The notes below the pieces were generated by a model. The model ran no database searches and had not been told where the DNA came from. It saw only the letters and a list, made by a program, of their open reading frames with translations. A DNA stretch of 64,000 bases from Streptomyces sp. ICBB 8177 (GTDB lineage Bacteria; Actinomycetota; Actinomycetes; Streptomycetales; Streptomycetaceae). Below are positions 9,963 to 19,053 of the stretch, piece after piece. Position 1 is the stretch's first letter. Every line of letters begins with the position of its first letter. The stretch spans positions 529,208 to 593,207 of the forward strand of contig NZ_NSKH01000002.1 of assembly GCF_003144095.1 (NCBI RefSeq). The letters are read 5' to 3'. Both the position numbers and the translations under genes were made by a program.

Positions 9963-11171
9963 ATGACGCCCACGCCGAGGAGCGCGCCCACCGGCGCCAC
10001 GACGACGGCCATCACCCACATCGGAAGCCTGGTCACCAACGATCCCTCCCTCGGTCAGGGGCCTCTCGGCCTGGTCCAGGACGCGGCAGTCGTGATCGAG
10101 GGCGACCGCGTCGTCTGGGTCGGCACTTCGAGTAAAGCACCGGCCACCGACAGTCACGTCGATGCCGAGGGCCGGGCGGTGATCCCCGGCTTCGTCGACT
10201 CCCACTCGCACCTGGTCTTCGCGGGCGACCGCACCGCCGAGTTCAACGCCCGCATGGAGGGCCGGGCCTACAGCGCGGGGGGCATCCGCACGACGGTCGC
10301 CGCCACCCGTGACGCCTCCGACGCCGAACTCGACGCCAACGTCGCCCGTTACGTCGCCGAGGCGCTGCGCCAGGGCACCACGACCATCGAGACCAAGTCC
10401 GGCTACGGGCTCACCACGGACGACGAGGAGCGCGCGCTGCGCGTCGCGGCCCGCCACACCGAGGAGGTCACCTTCCTCGGGGCGCACATCGTCGCGCCGG
10501 AGTACGCGGACGACCCGGCGAAGTACGTCGACCTGGTCACCGGCCCGATGCTGGACGCGTGCGCGCCGCACGCCCGCTGGGTCGACGTGTTCTGCGAACG
10601 CGGGGCGTTCGACGGCGACCAGGCCCGCGCGATCCTCACCGCCGGCGCGCGGCGCGGCCTGACCCCCCGCGTCCACGCCAACCAGCTGGGCCCGGGCCCC
10701 GGCGTCCAGCTCGCCGTGGAGCTCCAGGCGGCCTCCGCCGACCACTGCACCCACCTGACCGACGCCGACGTGGACGCGCTCGCGGCGAGCGGGGGCAGGA
10801 CGGTGGCGACGCTGCTGCCCGGGGCGGAGTTCTCCACCCGGGCCACCTGGCCCGACGCCCGCCGCCTGCTGGACGCGGGCGTGGTCGTTGCGCTGTCCAC
10901 CGACTGCAACCCCGGCTCGTCGTTCACCAGCTCCATGCCGTTCTGCGTGGCCCTGGCCGTACGGGACATGGGCATGACGCCGAACGAGGCCCTGTGGGCC
11001 GCCACGGCCGGCGGCGCGAGGGCGCTGCGCAGGTCGGACGTCGGCGGCATCGCGGTCGGCATGCGGGCGGACCTCGTCCTGCTGGACGCGCCCTCGCACG
11101 TGCACCTGGCGTACCGCCCGGGCGTCCCGCTGGTCAGGGCGGTCTGGCGCAAGGGCGCCCGCGCGCTCTAG
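9963..11171 (+). CDS. hutI: Imidazolonepropionase
   Basis: Hydrolyses 4-imidazolone-5-propionate to N-formimino-L-glutamate, the third hut step. The ATG at 9963 follows AAGGAG at 9948-9953; the frame is open further upstream but only inside hutF. 402 aa. Metal ligands are [19 protein letters not shown], a His in HANQL and STDCNPGSS. It is the last gene of the operon, 56 bp after hutF, so the gene order hutU-M20-hutF-hutI does not follow reaction order. No strong hairpin follows it at once. Confidence 0.95.
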   Translation: MTPTPRSAPTGATTTAITHIGSLVTNDPSLGQGPLGLVQDAAVVIEGDRVVWVGTSSKAPATDSHVDAEGRAVIPGFVDSHSHLVFAGDRTAEFNARMEGRAYSAGGIRTTVAATRDASDAELDANVARYVAEALRQGTTTIETKSGYGLTTDDEERALRVAARHTEEVTFLGAHIVAPEYADDPAKYVDLVTGPMLDACAPHARWVDVFCERGAFDGDQARAILTAGARRGLTPRVHANQLGPGPGVQLAVELQAASADHCTHLTDADVDALAASGGRTVATLLPGAEFSTRATWPDARRLLDAGVVVALSTDCNPGSSFTSSMPFCVALAVRDMGMTPNEALWAATAGGARALRRSDVGGIAVGMRADLVLLDAPSHVHLAYRPGVPLVRAVWRKGARAL

Positions 11172-11710
11172 GACGACCCTGGCGGCCCGCCGCCCCACGA
11201 CGCTCACCCCGCCGCGCGCGGCTCGCGGAGCCCGGCGACCGCCCGGGCCCCGCCGCGGATCGCCTTCTGCGGCGGCTCGCTTCCTGAGCGGCGGCTTGTT
11301 CGAGCAGATCCTTGCCGGAGACAACGAGCTGACAAGCGTTCTCCGAACCGAGGTCCGGGCTGGGAGAGGACGGGGCGGACTGAGGCCTGGCCCGGCGCAC
11401 GAGGCGGACCAGGGCCGGGTGCGGGCGCGGGTGCGGGCGGACCGAAAGGCTTCCAGGTCTGCCCCGCGGCTGGGTAACGGCCGAAGCCTCTGTGCCCACA
11501 GCCGGGAAACGGCCCCAGGACCTGGCCGGCCGGCGAGACGGCCGAGGCCCTGCCGTACCGCAGCCGCCGAGACGGCCGAAGGCCCTGCCGCACCGGCCAC
11601 CGGGGTGCGCGTGCGGGAGGGCGCACACAGAGGCGGAGGGCGTCAGGGCCGCATCACCACCCCTGGCGTCCTCCGCCGTCACCGCGGCGCCGCCCCGCGA
11701 GGGGCGGGCC
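11172..11710. other. Intergenic gap between hutI and the sigma factor gene
   Basis: 539 bp without a credible coding frame. It lies between the 3' ends of two convergent genes. It holds two near-identical copies of a 26-27 bp sequence beginning GAGACGGCCGA and ending ACCG (11535-11560 and 11569-11595), and a lower-GC island near 11300-11350 with a weak hairpin (CGGAGA ... TCTCCG). Function unknown; terminators or a small RNA are possible. Confidence 0.4.
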
Positions 11711-12565
11711 TCAGCTCTCCGTGAGCAGCCCCCTGCGCAGCCGCGTCAGCGTCCGCGACAGCAGGCGCGAGACGTGCATCTGGGAGATGCCCAGTTCCTC
11801 GCCGATCTCCGACTGGGTCAGGTTGCCCACGAACCGCAGCGAGAGGATCTTGCGGTCCCGCGCCGACAGGCTCGCGATCAGCGGCTTGAGGGACTCGACG
11901 TACTCGATGCCCTCGAGACCATGGTCCTCGTAGCCGATCCGGTCGGCGAGCGCGCCCTCGGAGTCGTCCTCCTCCGGCTGCGCGTCCAGCGAGCTGGCGG
12001 TGTAGGCGTTGCTGGCGGCCATGCCCTCGATGACCTCTTCGCGGGTCAGGTCGAGGCGGTCGGCGAGTTCGGCGACGGTCGGCGAGCGGTCCAGCTTCTG
12101 GGCCAGCTCGTCCCCGGCCTTGGCCAGGTCCAGCCGCAGTTCCTGAAGGCGGCGCGGCACCCGCACCGACCAGGAGGTGTCACGGAAGAAGCGCTTGATC
12201 TCGCCGATGATCGTCGGCATGGCGAACGTGGGGAACTCCACCCCGCGGCTCAGCTCGAACCGGTCGATCGCCTTGATCAGGCCGATCGTGCCGACCTGGA
12301 TGATGTCCTCCATGGGTTCGCTGCGTGAGCGGAACCGGGAGGCCGCGAACTTCACCAGGGCGAGGTTCAGCTCGACCAGGGTGTTGCGCACGTAGGAGTA
12401 CTCGTGCGTGCCCTCTTCGAGGGTCTCCAGGCGGCTGAAGAGCGTCTTGGACAGGGCCCTGGCGTCCACCGGTCCCACCTCGTCGAACGGTGGGATGTCC
12501 GGCAGGTCCGCCAGTCCCTCCAGATCCGCGAGGTCTTCCGTCTGCGCGTCGAGCCGGGGTGTCAT
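11711..12565 (-). CDS. Alternative sigma factor of the SigB/SigF/SigI group
   Basis: 284 aa from the ATG at 12565, chosen because GGGAGGAG stands 8 bp upstream; the frame continues to 12649 with a weaker ATG at 12604. Regions are well preserved: region 2 (NLALVKFAASRF, EDIIQVGTIGLIKAIDRFE, PTFAMPTIIGEIKRFFRD), region 3 (RSPTVAELADRLDLTREEV) and region 4 (LSLRFVGNLTQSEIGEELGISQMHVSRLLSR). This is a group 3 sigma factor of the stress/development type, controlled in Streptomyces by anti-sigma kinases and STAS antagonists. Such genes lie directly divergent (12874 onward), so this is probably a SigI-type partner-switching locus. Confidence 0.93.
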   Translation of the reverse strand: MTPRLDAQTEDLADLEGLADLPDIPPFDEVGPVDARALSKTLFSRLETLEEGTHEYSYVRNTLVELNLALVKFAASRFRSRSEPMEDIIQVGTIGLIKAIDRFELSRGVEFPTFAMPTIIGEIKRFFRDTSWSVRVPRRLQELRLDLAKAGDELAQKLDRSPTVAELADRLDLTREEVIEGMAASNAYTASSLDAQPEEDDSEGALADRIGYEDHGLEGIEYVESLKPLIASLSARDRKILSLRFVGNLTQSEIGEELGISQMHVSRLLSRTLTRLRRGLLTES

Positions 12566-12873
12566 GATCTCCTCCCTCGGGCTGACGTCGGGCACCACTG
12601 CCATCGTCCCACCATGGCAGTCGCCATCGCCGAACACATGATCACGCACTCTGCTGCGCGGCGCCTCCGGGCCAGCCGTTCACGGACATCTCCTGAACAG
12701 GCCTACCCGCTCTGACCCGCGGGCCGCAAGTTCGGGGTGAAGGAGTTGCGGAGGTCGTGACCGGCGTCACGTGCCGCCGGAGCCTGCTGAGGCCTTGCGG
12801 GACCGCGACTACCGCCAGGTCCGACGACGGCGTAGGGTTCAGTCGCGCAGCCGAACAACCAGGAGGAACGCGC
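12566..12873. promoter_or_regulatory. Divergent sigma/STAS intergenic region with short palindrome
   Basis: 308 bp between the divergent starts. CGTGAC (12756-12761) and GTCACG (12766-12771) form a perfect 6-bp inverted repeat around CGGC. TAGGGT at 12833 could be a -10 element for the STAS gene. The part next to the sigma gene includes an in-frame upstream extension (to 12649) that I regard as untranslated. Confidence 0.35.
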
Positions 12874-13242
12874 ATGGACCGCGGGATGGTCGGCACGACC
12901 GGCCGGGACCGTCTGACGGTGGCCGTGCGGCGAGAAGGCCGGTCCGCGATCTTCACGCCGGTTGGTGAGCTTGATCACCACACGGCGGAACTTCTGCGGG
13001 AGCCGATGGACAGCAGTGTGGAGGACGGGTACGCCAAGCTCGTCGTCGACTGCTCGCAGCTGGAGTTCTGTGACTCGACCGGGCTGAACGTGCTGCTCGG
13101 CGCCCGCCTGAAGGCGGAGGCCGAGGGTGGCGGGGTCCACCTCGTCGGGCTCCTGCCCACGGTCGCACGGGTGTTCGAGATCACGGGGGCTGAAGCGGTC
13201 TTCACCCTTCACGACACTCTGGCCGACGCGTTGAACGAGTGA
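12874..13242 (+). CDS. Anti-sigma factor antagonist (STAS domain, RsbV-like)
   Basis: ATG at 12874 with AGGAGG at 12861; 122 aa, almost entirely one STAS domain. The phosphorylatable serine is S68 in FCDSTGLN. Family members, when unphosphorylated, bind RsbW-type kinases and free the sigma factor; phosphorylation by the kinase inactivates them. Its neighbours are exactly such a kinase (13393) and a divergent sigma factor, so partner switching within this locus is the natural reading. Confidence 0.93.
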   Translation: MDRGMVGTTGRDRLTVAVRREGRSAIFTPVGELDHHTAELLREPMDSSVEDGYAKLVVDCSQLEFCDSTGLNVLLGARLKAEAEGGGVHLVGLLPTVARVFEITGAEAVFTLHDTLADALNE

Positions 13243-13392
13243 CGACGACCCGCCGGGGAGCGGGCCGCCGCGGGGCTGGCGACCGCCGGCCCGGCTCCCC
13301 TGACCGGCTCGCGGGAATCCATGGGTGTCGCCCGTGCTCCCCCGGGCAGGAGACTCCTCGAACTGTCGGACCATCGGTGAGGTGAAGCGCTG

Positions 13393-13887
13393 ATGAGCAC
13401 CACTCGGCCTGTCGTGCCGGGCGACCGTGGGCCGGACCACGGCGACCCCGGTGAACCGGCTGAGCCCGTGACCAGGCACCAGACGCGCCACCTCACGCTC
13501 AGCGACGCCAGCGGCGTCGTACCGCTCGCCCGTGACTTCACCCGGCAGGCGCTGTACGACTGGGGCTGGCTGCCCGCCTCCACAGCCGATCGCAAGGCGG
13601 CCGCCGAGGACATCCTGCTGGTCGTCTCCGAGCTGGTCACCAACGCCTGCCTGCACGGCGGCGGCCCGGACGAGCTGCGGTTGCACCGGGCCCCCCGGCT
13701 GCTGCGCCTGGAGGTGCTCGACGGCAGCGACGGTGATCCCGCGCCGCGCACCCCGCACCGCGCCGGGCGGCCCGGGGGGCACGGCATGTTCATCGTGCAG
13801 CGGCTCTGTCTGGACTGGGGGGTCGTACGGGCCTCCGACGGCCGGCAGGGCAAGACCGTGTGGGCGGAGCTGGCCTGGCCGGGCTGA
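13393..13887 (+). CDS. RsbW-like anti-sigma factor / serine kinase (HATPase_c)
   Basis: 164 aa from an ATG at 13393 with GGTGAGGTGAAG upstream. A GHKL ATPase domain follows an acidic N-terminal tail of about 30 residues: N-box SELVTNACLHG (N84), then a shortened G1 region (EVLDGSDGDPAP) and a G2-like GGHGMFIVQRL. The DxGxG loop is weak, as in many Streptomyces RsbW paralogues. Expected role: holds the neighbouring sigma factor and phosphorylates the STAS protein. It is 150 bp after the STAS gene and probably shares its transcript. Confidence 0.85.
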   Translation: MSTTRPVVPGDRGPDHGDPGEPAEPVTRHQTRHLTLSDASGVVPLARDFTRQALYDWGWLPASTADRKAAAEDILLVVSELVTNACLHGGGPDELRLHRAPRLLRLEVLDGSDGDPAPRTPHRAGRPGGHGMFIVQRLCLDWGVVRASDGRQGKTVWAELAWPG

Positions 13888-13898
13888 GCCCGTTTTTC

Positions 13899-13952
13899 AT
13901 CCGCGTGACACCGAGCCGCTTCCCGATCAGCGTGACACCGAGCCGCTTCCCG
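13899..13952 (+). repeat. 27-bp tandem direct repeat, two copies
   Basis: The unit ATC[C/A]GCGTGACACCGAGCC followed by GCTTCCCG occurs at 13899-13925 and immediately again at 13926-13952, with a single difference. It lies just after the RsbW-like gene and before its terminator, in the untranslated 3' region. Confidence 0.8.
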
Positions 13953-13965
13953 AAGGGGAGCGCAG

Positions 13966-14000
13966 CCGCGTGAGGCCGATCCGTGCCTGACGCGGCTTTT
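13966..14000 (+). terminator. Intrinsic terminator after the STAS-RsbW genes
   Basis: CCGCGTGAGGC (13966-13976) pairs with GCCTGACGCGG (13985-13995), with one mismatch in 11, followed directly by CTTTT. Rightward genes end 80 bp before it. Confidence 0.7.
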
Positions 14001-14045
14001 CGCCGTCCGGGCCCGCCTGCGGCCACGCGCGAGCGGCAACGCGAA

Positions 14046-14077
14046 GGGCCCGGGGCCGCCGAAGCGGCACCGGGCCC
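14046..14077 (-). terminator. Intrinsic terminator of the POT transporter gene
   Basis: GGGCCCGG and CCGGGCCC enclose a second stem GCCGC/GCGGC with loop CGAA, giving a very stable hairpin 25 bp past the leftward stop at 14103. There is no U-tract, as is common in Streptomyces. Confidence 0.6.
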
Positions 14078-14102
14078 GGTCACGCGTGTCCACGCGGGTG
14101 CG

Positions 14103-15608
14103 TCAGTGGACGTCACCCATGAGGCTGATGACGCGCTTGCGGTAGAAGAGGAACGCGATGCCGGCCAGCGCCACCACGGCGCCCTGGATCGCGAAGCTCG
14201 CCTCCGACAGGAACGCGTTGCCCGCGACCAGCTGGATGATCGCCGCGGTGCAGTCGCCCGCGGTGACCGCGAGGAACCACAGACCCATCATCTGGCCCGC
14301 GTACTTCTCCGGCGCCAGCTTGGTGGTGACCGACAGGCCGACCGGCGACAGGCTCAGCTCGGCGACGGTCTGGATCAGGTAGACCACGGCCAGCCACAGC
14401 GGGGTGACCTTGGTGTCACCGCTCGCGGCGGCCTGCGCCAGCATCATCACGCCGAAGGACAGGCCGATGCCGATCAGGCCGTAGGCGAACTTCACGGTGG
14501 TGCTCGGGTTGCGGTCCTTCAGCTTCACCCACAGCATCGCGACGAAGGGGGCCAGCGCCATGATGTAGAGCGGGTTGAGCGACTGGAACCAGCTGCTCGG
14601 GAAGCCGAAGCCCCACAGCGTGCCCGCGGTGTTGTTCTGGGCGAAGACCGTCAGGGTGGAGCCGGACTGGTCGTAGATCATCCAGAACACCGCGGCCGCG
14701 ATGAAGAACCAGATGTAGCCGGTGACCTTGGACTTCTCGTCCGCGGTGATGTCCCGGTCGCGGCGGATCTTCACGAAGTAGTACGCGGGCAGCGCCAGGC
14801 CGGCCAGCGACAGCGGCCACAGGGCCCAGTTGATCGTGAAGTGGCCGGTGGCGGTCACGACGCCGTAGAAGGCGACGGCGAGGACCAGCCAGAACATGGC
14901 CTTCTTCATGAGCTTGGCGCGCTCGGCGGCACCCAGCGGGGTCGGGACCTCGTTGCTCTTGGGCGCGAGGTGGCGGGTGCCCAGCAGGTACTGGGCCAGG
15001 CCCAGCGCCATGCCGACGCCGGCGAGGGCGAAGCCGAGGTGCCAGTTGACCTTCTGGCCGACCGTACCGATGACCAGCGGGGCGGCGAAGGCACCGAGGT
15101 TGATGCCCATGTAGAAGATCGTGAACGCGCCGTCCCGGCGGGAGTCGTTGCGGTCCGGGTACAGGTGGCCGACCATCGTGGAGATGTTGGCCTTCAGCAG
15201 ACCCGAGCCGACCGCGATGAAGACCAGGCCGACGAAGAACGAGGCCTCGAACGGCACGGCCAGCAGGAAGTGGCCGGTCATGATGATCGCGCCGGCCACG
15301 GCCACCGTCTTGCGGGGGCCCCACAGCCGGTCGGCGATCCAGCCGCCGGGCATGGCCAGCAGGTAGACCGTCGCGTTGTAGACCGAGTAGATGGCCGCGC
15401 CGGTGGCCGCCTTGAAGGCGAGACCGCCCTGGGCGGTCGGGGCGACCAGGTAGAGCACGAGCAGGGCGCGCATGCCGTAGAAGCTGAAGCGCTCCCACAT
15501 CTCGGTCATGAAGAGGGTGGCCAGTCCGCGGGGGTGGCCGAAGAAGGTCTTGCCGCCGGAAACAGGTGTCACCTGCTGGGCGGCGTCCTTCGTCAGGCTG
15601 GACGCCAT
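14103..15608 (-). CDS. Proton-dependent oligopeptide transporter (POT/PTR family)
   Basis: Imports di- and tripeptides with protons across the cytoplasmic membrane. The ATG at 15608 is taken because AAGGATCG precedes it and the family N-terminus begins here; a spurious frame runs to 15686. 501 aa with about 14 hydrophobic helices. The POT signature is clear: EMWERFSFYGMRALLVLYL (the ExxER motif) in helix 1 and HLYPDRNDSRRDGAFTIFYMGINLGAF (residues typical of PTR2). It is divergent from a two-component system across 368 bp; a regulatory link is possible but not shown. Confidence 0.93.
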   Translation of the reverse strand: MASSLTKDAAQQVTPVSGGKTFFGHPRGLATLFMTEMWERFSFYGMRALLVLYLVAPTAQGGLAFKAATGAAIYSVYNATVYLLAMPGGWIADRLWGPRKTVAVAGAIIMTGHFLLAVPFEASFFVGLVFIAVGSGLLKANISTMVGHLYPDRNDSRRDGAFTIFYMGINLGAFAAPLVIGTVGQKVNWHLGFALAGVGMALGLAQYLLGTRHLAPKSNEVPTPLGAAERAKLMKKAMFWLVLAVAFYGVVTATGHFTINWALWPLSLAGLALPAYYFVKIRRDRDITADEKSKVTGYIWFFIAAAVFWMIYDQSGSTLTVFAQNNTAGTLWGFGFPSSWFQSLNPLYIMALAPFVAMLWVKLKDRNPSTTVKFAYGLIGIGLSFGVMMLAQAAASGDTKVTPLWLAVVYLIQTVAELSLSPVGLSVTTKLAPEKYAGQMMGLWFLAVTAGDCTAAIIQLVAGNAFLSEASFAIQGAVVALAGIAFLFYRKRVISLMGDVH

Positions 15609-15976
15609 GGTCGATCCTTGCGTTCCTGGGACGCGCGAAGAGCGGCGCGCGCCCGGGGTGAGGGGTCGGCCCCCGCGCGTCATCACGCGTGGGCTCGGCC
15701 GGAAGCACTTCCCGCGCCGGAAGAGGTCGTGCCAGCTTTCCGGCTACAGAAAGACCCTCGGCACCTCGTGTTCGGCCAAGGGTCACATTGGTCGTGCTAC
15801 GGACGTCTGCTCACGGTAGGGCACAACTCGCGAAGATCGCACCGATTTGAGATGCACGTCACAGGGAGTGTTCGCAGGCCTATGGTGCCACCTCCAGCGA
15901 CACACTCTGTCACCGTGATCCTTTGAGCCCCTGCCCACGGCCCCCTGGGCCATGTCGTGCGGACTACCATCAGCCC
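15609..15976. promoter_or_regulatory. Divergent region between the POT transporter and the two-component genes
   Basis: 368 bp, no credible gene. GGAAG/CTTCC motifs recur at 15701-15722 (GGAAGCACTTCC, then CGCGCCGGAAG), a possible protein-binding palindrome on the transporter side. TACCAT at 15965-15970 ends 6 bp before the response-regulator ATG and fits a -10 box of a leaderless transcript. Confidence 0.4.
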
Positions 15977-16648
15977 ATGACCCGAGTACTGCTCGCCGAG
16001 GACGACGCCTCCATCTCGGAACCGCTGGCCCGCGCACTGCGCCGCGAAGGGTACGAGGTCGAGGTGCGCGAGGACGGCCCCACGGCGCTGGAGGCCGGCC
16101 TGCAGGGCGCGGTGGACCTGCTGGTGCTCGACCTCGGCCTGCCCGGCATGGACGGTCTCGAGGTGTGCCGCAGGCTGCGCACGGAGGGCCACGGTTTCCC
16201 GGTGCTCGTGCTCACCGCCCGCGCCGACGAGGTGGACACCGTGGTCGGTCTCGACGCCGGCGCCGACGACTACGTGACCAAGCCGTTCCGGCTCGCCGAA
16301 CTGCTGGCCCGGGTGCGGGCGCTGCTGCGGCGCGGCAGCACCGAGGCGCAGCCCGCCACCCAGGGGGTGCGGATCGACGTCGAGTCGCACCGGGCCTGGA
16401 TCGGCGACGACGAACTCTCCCTCACCGCCAAGGAGTTCGACCTGCTGCGGGTGCTGGTACGGGACGCCGGCCGGGTCGTCACGCGTGACCAGCTGATGCG
16501 CGAGGTGTGGGACACCACGTGGTGGTCGTCCACCAAGACGCTCGACATGCACATCTCCTGGCTGCGCAAGAAGCTCGGCGACGACGCCGCCAACCCCCGC
16601 TACATCTCCACCGTCCGAGGCGTGGGTTTCCGCTTCGAGAAGAACTGA
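15977..16648 (+). CDS. Two-component response regulator, OmpR/PhoB family
   Basis: 223 aa from the ATG at 15977. There is no Shine-Dalgarno, but a -10-like TACCAT ends 6 bp before it, so the mRNA is probably leaderless. Receiver domain (1-115): acidic pair EDD near residue 8, phospho-acceptor D52 in LVLDLGLPG, Lys K102 in TKPF. C-terminal winged helix (125-222) with FDLLRVLVRDAGRVVTRDQL, SWLRKKLGDD and STVRGVGFRFE. It is followed 14 bp later by its histidine kinase. Targets are unknown. Confidence 0.95.
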   Translation: MTRVLLAEDDASISEPLARALRREGYEVEVREDGPTALEAGLQGAVDLLVLDLGLPGMDGLEVCRRLRTEGHGFPVLVLTARADEVDTVVGLDAGADDYVTKPFRLAELLARVRALLRRGSTEAQPATQGVRIDVESHRAWIGDDELSLTAKEFDLLRVLVRDAGRVVTRDQLMREVWDTTWWSSTKTLDMHISWLRKKLGDDAANPRYISTVRGVGFRFEKN

Positions 16649-16662
16649 GCCGCTGACCCGCG

Positions 16663-17955
16663 ATGCGCCGCCGACTGATCAACTCCACGCTCGCCGTGGT
16701 GCTCGTGGTGATCGCCGTGTTCGGCGTCTCCCTGGTCATCGTGGAGAGCCGGACGATCGAGAGCAGCGCCAGGGAGTCGGTCCAGTCGGACGCGGTCCAG
16801 CTGGTCGGTGTGGTGGAGAACCGCATCGCGGCGGGCGAGAAGGTCTCCTCCGCCGCCCTGGCCCGGCAGATCGACCCCGATCGGTACGCGGTCGTCCGGG
16901 TCCCGGGGCAGGCGCCGATCACCCTGGGCCACCCGCCCAAGGGGGAGGTCATCCAGGCCCGGGACAGCGGGGCGCACGGCGAGAGCGCGGTCGTCGAGGA
17001 GTCACGCTCCGTGGTCAGCCGCGAGGTCGGCCGGACACTCCTGGTGATCCTGGCCGTCGCGCTGCTGGCCGTCGCCGCCGCCGTGGTGCTGGCGGTGCAG
17101 CAGGCGCGGCGGCTGGCGGCGCCGCTGATCGACCTCGCGGAGACCGCCGAGCGGCTGGGCTCCGGCGACCCCAGGCCCCGGCACCGCCGCTACGGGGTGC
17201 CCGAGCTGGACCGGGTCGCGGACGTGCTGGACTCCAGCGCCGAGCGCATCGCCAAGATGCTCACCGCGGAACGCAGACTGGCCGCCGACGCCTCCCACCA
17301 GCTGCGCACGCCGCTGACCGCGCTGTCGATGCGGCTGGAGGAGATCGTCGCCACCGACGACCACCGCACGGTCAAGGAGGAGGCGACCATCGCGCTGGGC
17401 CAGGTCGAGCGGCTCACGGACGTCGTGCAGCGGCTGCTGACCAACTCGCGCGATCCGAGGTCGGGGTCCGCGGTCGCCTTCGACCTGGACGAGGTCATCA
17501 AGCAGCAGATGGAGGAATGGCGGCCCGCCTACCGGGGCGAGGGGCGGCTGCTGTCGCGCTCGGGCACCCGCGGCCTGCGCGCGGTCGGCACCCCGGGCGC
17601 GGTCGCCCAGGTCCTGGCCACCCTCATCGAGAACGCGCTGATGCACGGCTCGGGCGCGGTCAGCATCCACACGAGGGTCACCGGCAACCAGGCGGTCGCC
17701 GAGGTGACCGACGAGGGCCAGGGCGTCCCGCCCGATCTCGGCTCCCGGGTCTTCGAGCGCACCGTCAGCGGGCGCAACTCCACCGGCCTCGGCCTCGCGG
17801 TCGCCCGCGACCTGGCCGAGGCGGACGGCGGCCGCCTGGAGCTGCTCCAGCAGCGTCCGCCGGTCTTCGCGCTGTTCCTGGCCCGGGAGGGCGCCGAGCG
17901 GGCCCAGGACGGCCGCAGGGGCCCCGATGACGACGGGACCCCTCCGGTGCGCTGA
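16663..17955 (+). CDS. Sensor histidine kinase (HAMP, HisKA, HATPase)
   Basis: 430 aa, ATG at 16663, 14 bp after the response regulator and certainly its partner. Topology: TM1 about residues 8-28, a short extracytoplasmic sensor of about 95 residues, TM2 about 124-146, HAMP about 147-200, H-box DASHQLRTPLT with the phospho-His H212, N-box ATLIENALMHG, G1 VTDEGQGVP and G2 NSTGLGLAVAR. The C-terminal 25 residues are a charged tail. The small sensor loop has no cysteine pair or recognisable ligand fold, so the signal is unknown. Confidence 0.94.
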   Translation: MRRRLINSTLAVVLVVIAVFGVSLVIVESRTIESSARESVQSDAVQLVGVVENRIAAGEKVSSAALARQIDPDRYAVVRVPGQAPITLGHPPKGEVIQARDSGAHGESAVVEESRSVVSREVGRTLLVILAVALLAVAAAVVLAVQQARRLAAPLIDLAETAERLGSGDPRPRHRRYGVPELDRVADVLDSSAERIAKMLTAERRLAADASHQLRTPLTALSMRLEEIVATDDHRTVKEEATIALGQVERLTDVVQRLLTNSRDPRSGSAVAFDLDEVIKQQMEEWRPAYRGEGRLLSRSGTRGLRAVGTPGAVAQVLATLIENALMHGSGAVSIHTRVTGNQAVAEVTDEGQGVPPDLGSRVFERTVSGRNSTGLGLAVARDLAEADGGRLELLQQRPPVFALFLAREGAERAQDGRRGPDDDGTPPVR

Positions 17956-18073
17956 CGGGCGCTGCCGCGGGCCGGCCTGGGCCGACCGGCGTCGACCGGC
18001 GTCGACGTGCGGCCGGCCCGCGCTGACGACCGCCGCCCGCGCCGGATGAGCCGGTACGGGCGGCGGAACGTGT

Positions 18074-18589
18074 TCAGTACTTGCGGGTGGCGTTGGCCCG
18101 GGCCGCGTGCTCCGCGTCGGTCAGCAGGATCGCCTCGGCCTGCTCGACCGCCTTGGCGGGCAGCGAGCGGAAGACCCAGGTGCGGTAGGACCAGAAGCGG
18201 AAGAGCGTCGCGACGCCGATGCCGAGGAACTTGAAGAAGTTGTTGGCGAGCGGGCCGTCCCAGCCCATGCCGTAGGTGGCCAGGAACAGCACGCCGTTCT
18301 CGATCAGCGCGCCGATCGCGCTGAAGAAGACGAACAGGCCGATCTCACGGCCCCGGCCGCTGCGGTCGGCGTCCCGGTAGGTGAAGTACCGGAAGCCGAC
18401 GTAGTTGAAGGCGATGGAGACCGTGGTGGCGATGATGCTCGCGCGGACGGTCTGGAGGTGTGTCGTTTCGCGCAGCAGGTTGAACACGACGAGGTTGACG
18501 CCGATGCCGGCGATGCCCACGACACCGAACTTGGCGATCTCGCGGTAGAGGAGCCTCAGTCGAGTGTTCAGCGCGCTCAGTCGACTCAT
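18074..18589 (-). CDS. GtrA family membrane protein
   Basis: 171 aa from the ATG at 18589; an upstream extension to 18712 has low third-position GC and is not believed. Four transmembrane helices of the GtrA type (FGVVGIAGIGVNLVVFNLL; RASIIATTVSIAFNYVGFRYFTYRD; about residues 80-105; and NNFFKFLGIGVATLFRFWSYRTWVF). GtrA proteins are thought to help move undecaprenyl-linked sugars across the membrane for wall or teichoic acid glycosylation. It sits divergent from purK, an order also known from mycobacteria. Confidence 0.87.
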   Translation of the reverse strand: MSRLSALNTRLRLLYREIAKFGVVGIAGIGVNLVVFNLLRETTHLQTVRASIIATTVSIAFNYVGFRYFTYRDADRSGRGREIGLFVFFSAIGALIENGVLFLATYGMGWDGPLANNFFKFLGIGVATLFRFWSYRTWVFRSLPAKAVEQAEAILLTDAEHAARANATRKY

Positions 18590-19053
18590 GATGTCGCTAG
18601 ACCCTGTCTGTCGGTGGTCCGTGTCGGTGTCCGATCGAGTGCGATCGGCTCGATGTCTGATCGGTTCGGTGCCGACCGGTCGATCCGTCGACCGGTGGGC
18701 GACCGGTGGCATCCGATCGCTCCGCCGACGACTCGGCGCTCATGTCCCGCCTGCCCACTGCGGGCTGTTCGACCGCATCCCCGGTCCTCATGCTAACGGT
18801 CGGTGCTGAACGGCCGCCTGCCGAAGGGTGGCGAACCGGCCGGAACACGCGCCGGGAGGGGACGGCAGTCCCCTCCACCACATAGGACGATCGCGCCCCG
18901 GACGCGGTTCTGCGCCCCAACCTTAAATTCCGCTTACATTCCTGTGGGCGTTTCCGTGACTTCTGTGGCTTCCGACAATCAACGTCGCTCGTTGTCGTAT
19001 TTTCATACGAAGATCATCCGGGTGGGGTGTCGATCGGCCGATACCCTTGCAGG
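18590..19053. promoter_or_regulatory. GtrA-purK divergent intergenic region
   Basis: 464 bp without a gene. On the gtrA side (18620-18720) short sequences are iterated: CGACCGGT at 18673, 18689 and 18700, and several GATCG/CGATC. In the middle is an AT-rich patch (about 18915-18935). TCGTAT (18995-19000) and ATACGA (19005-19010) form a perfect 6-bp inverted repeat around TTTC about 45 bp before purK. TACCCT at 19042-19047 ends 6 bp before the purK GTG. Confidence 0.45.

Noticed and set aside
18590..18712. Longer N-terminus for the GtrA protein
   Set aside because: The 41 extra codons are Asp/Arg/Thr-rich with low third-position GC and no homologous pattern. The ATG at 18589 fits the family.
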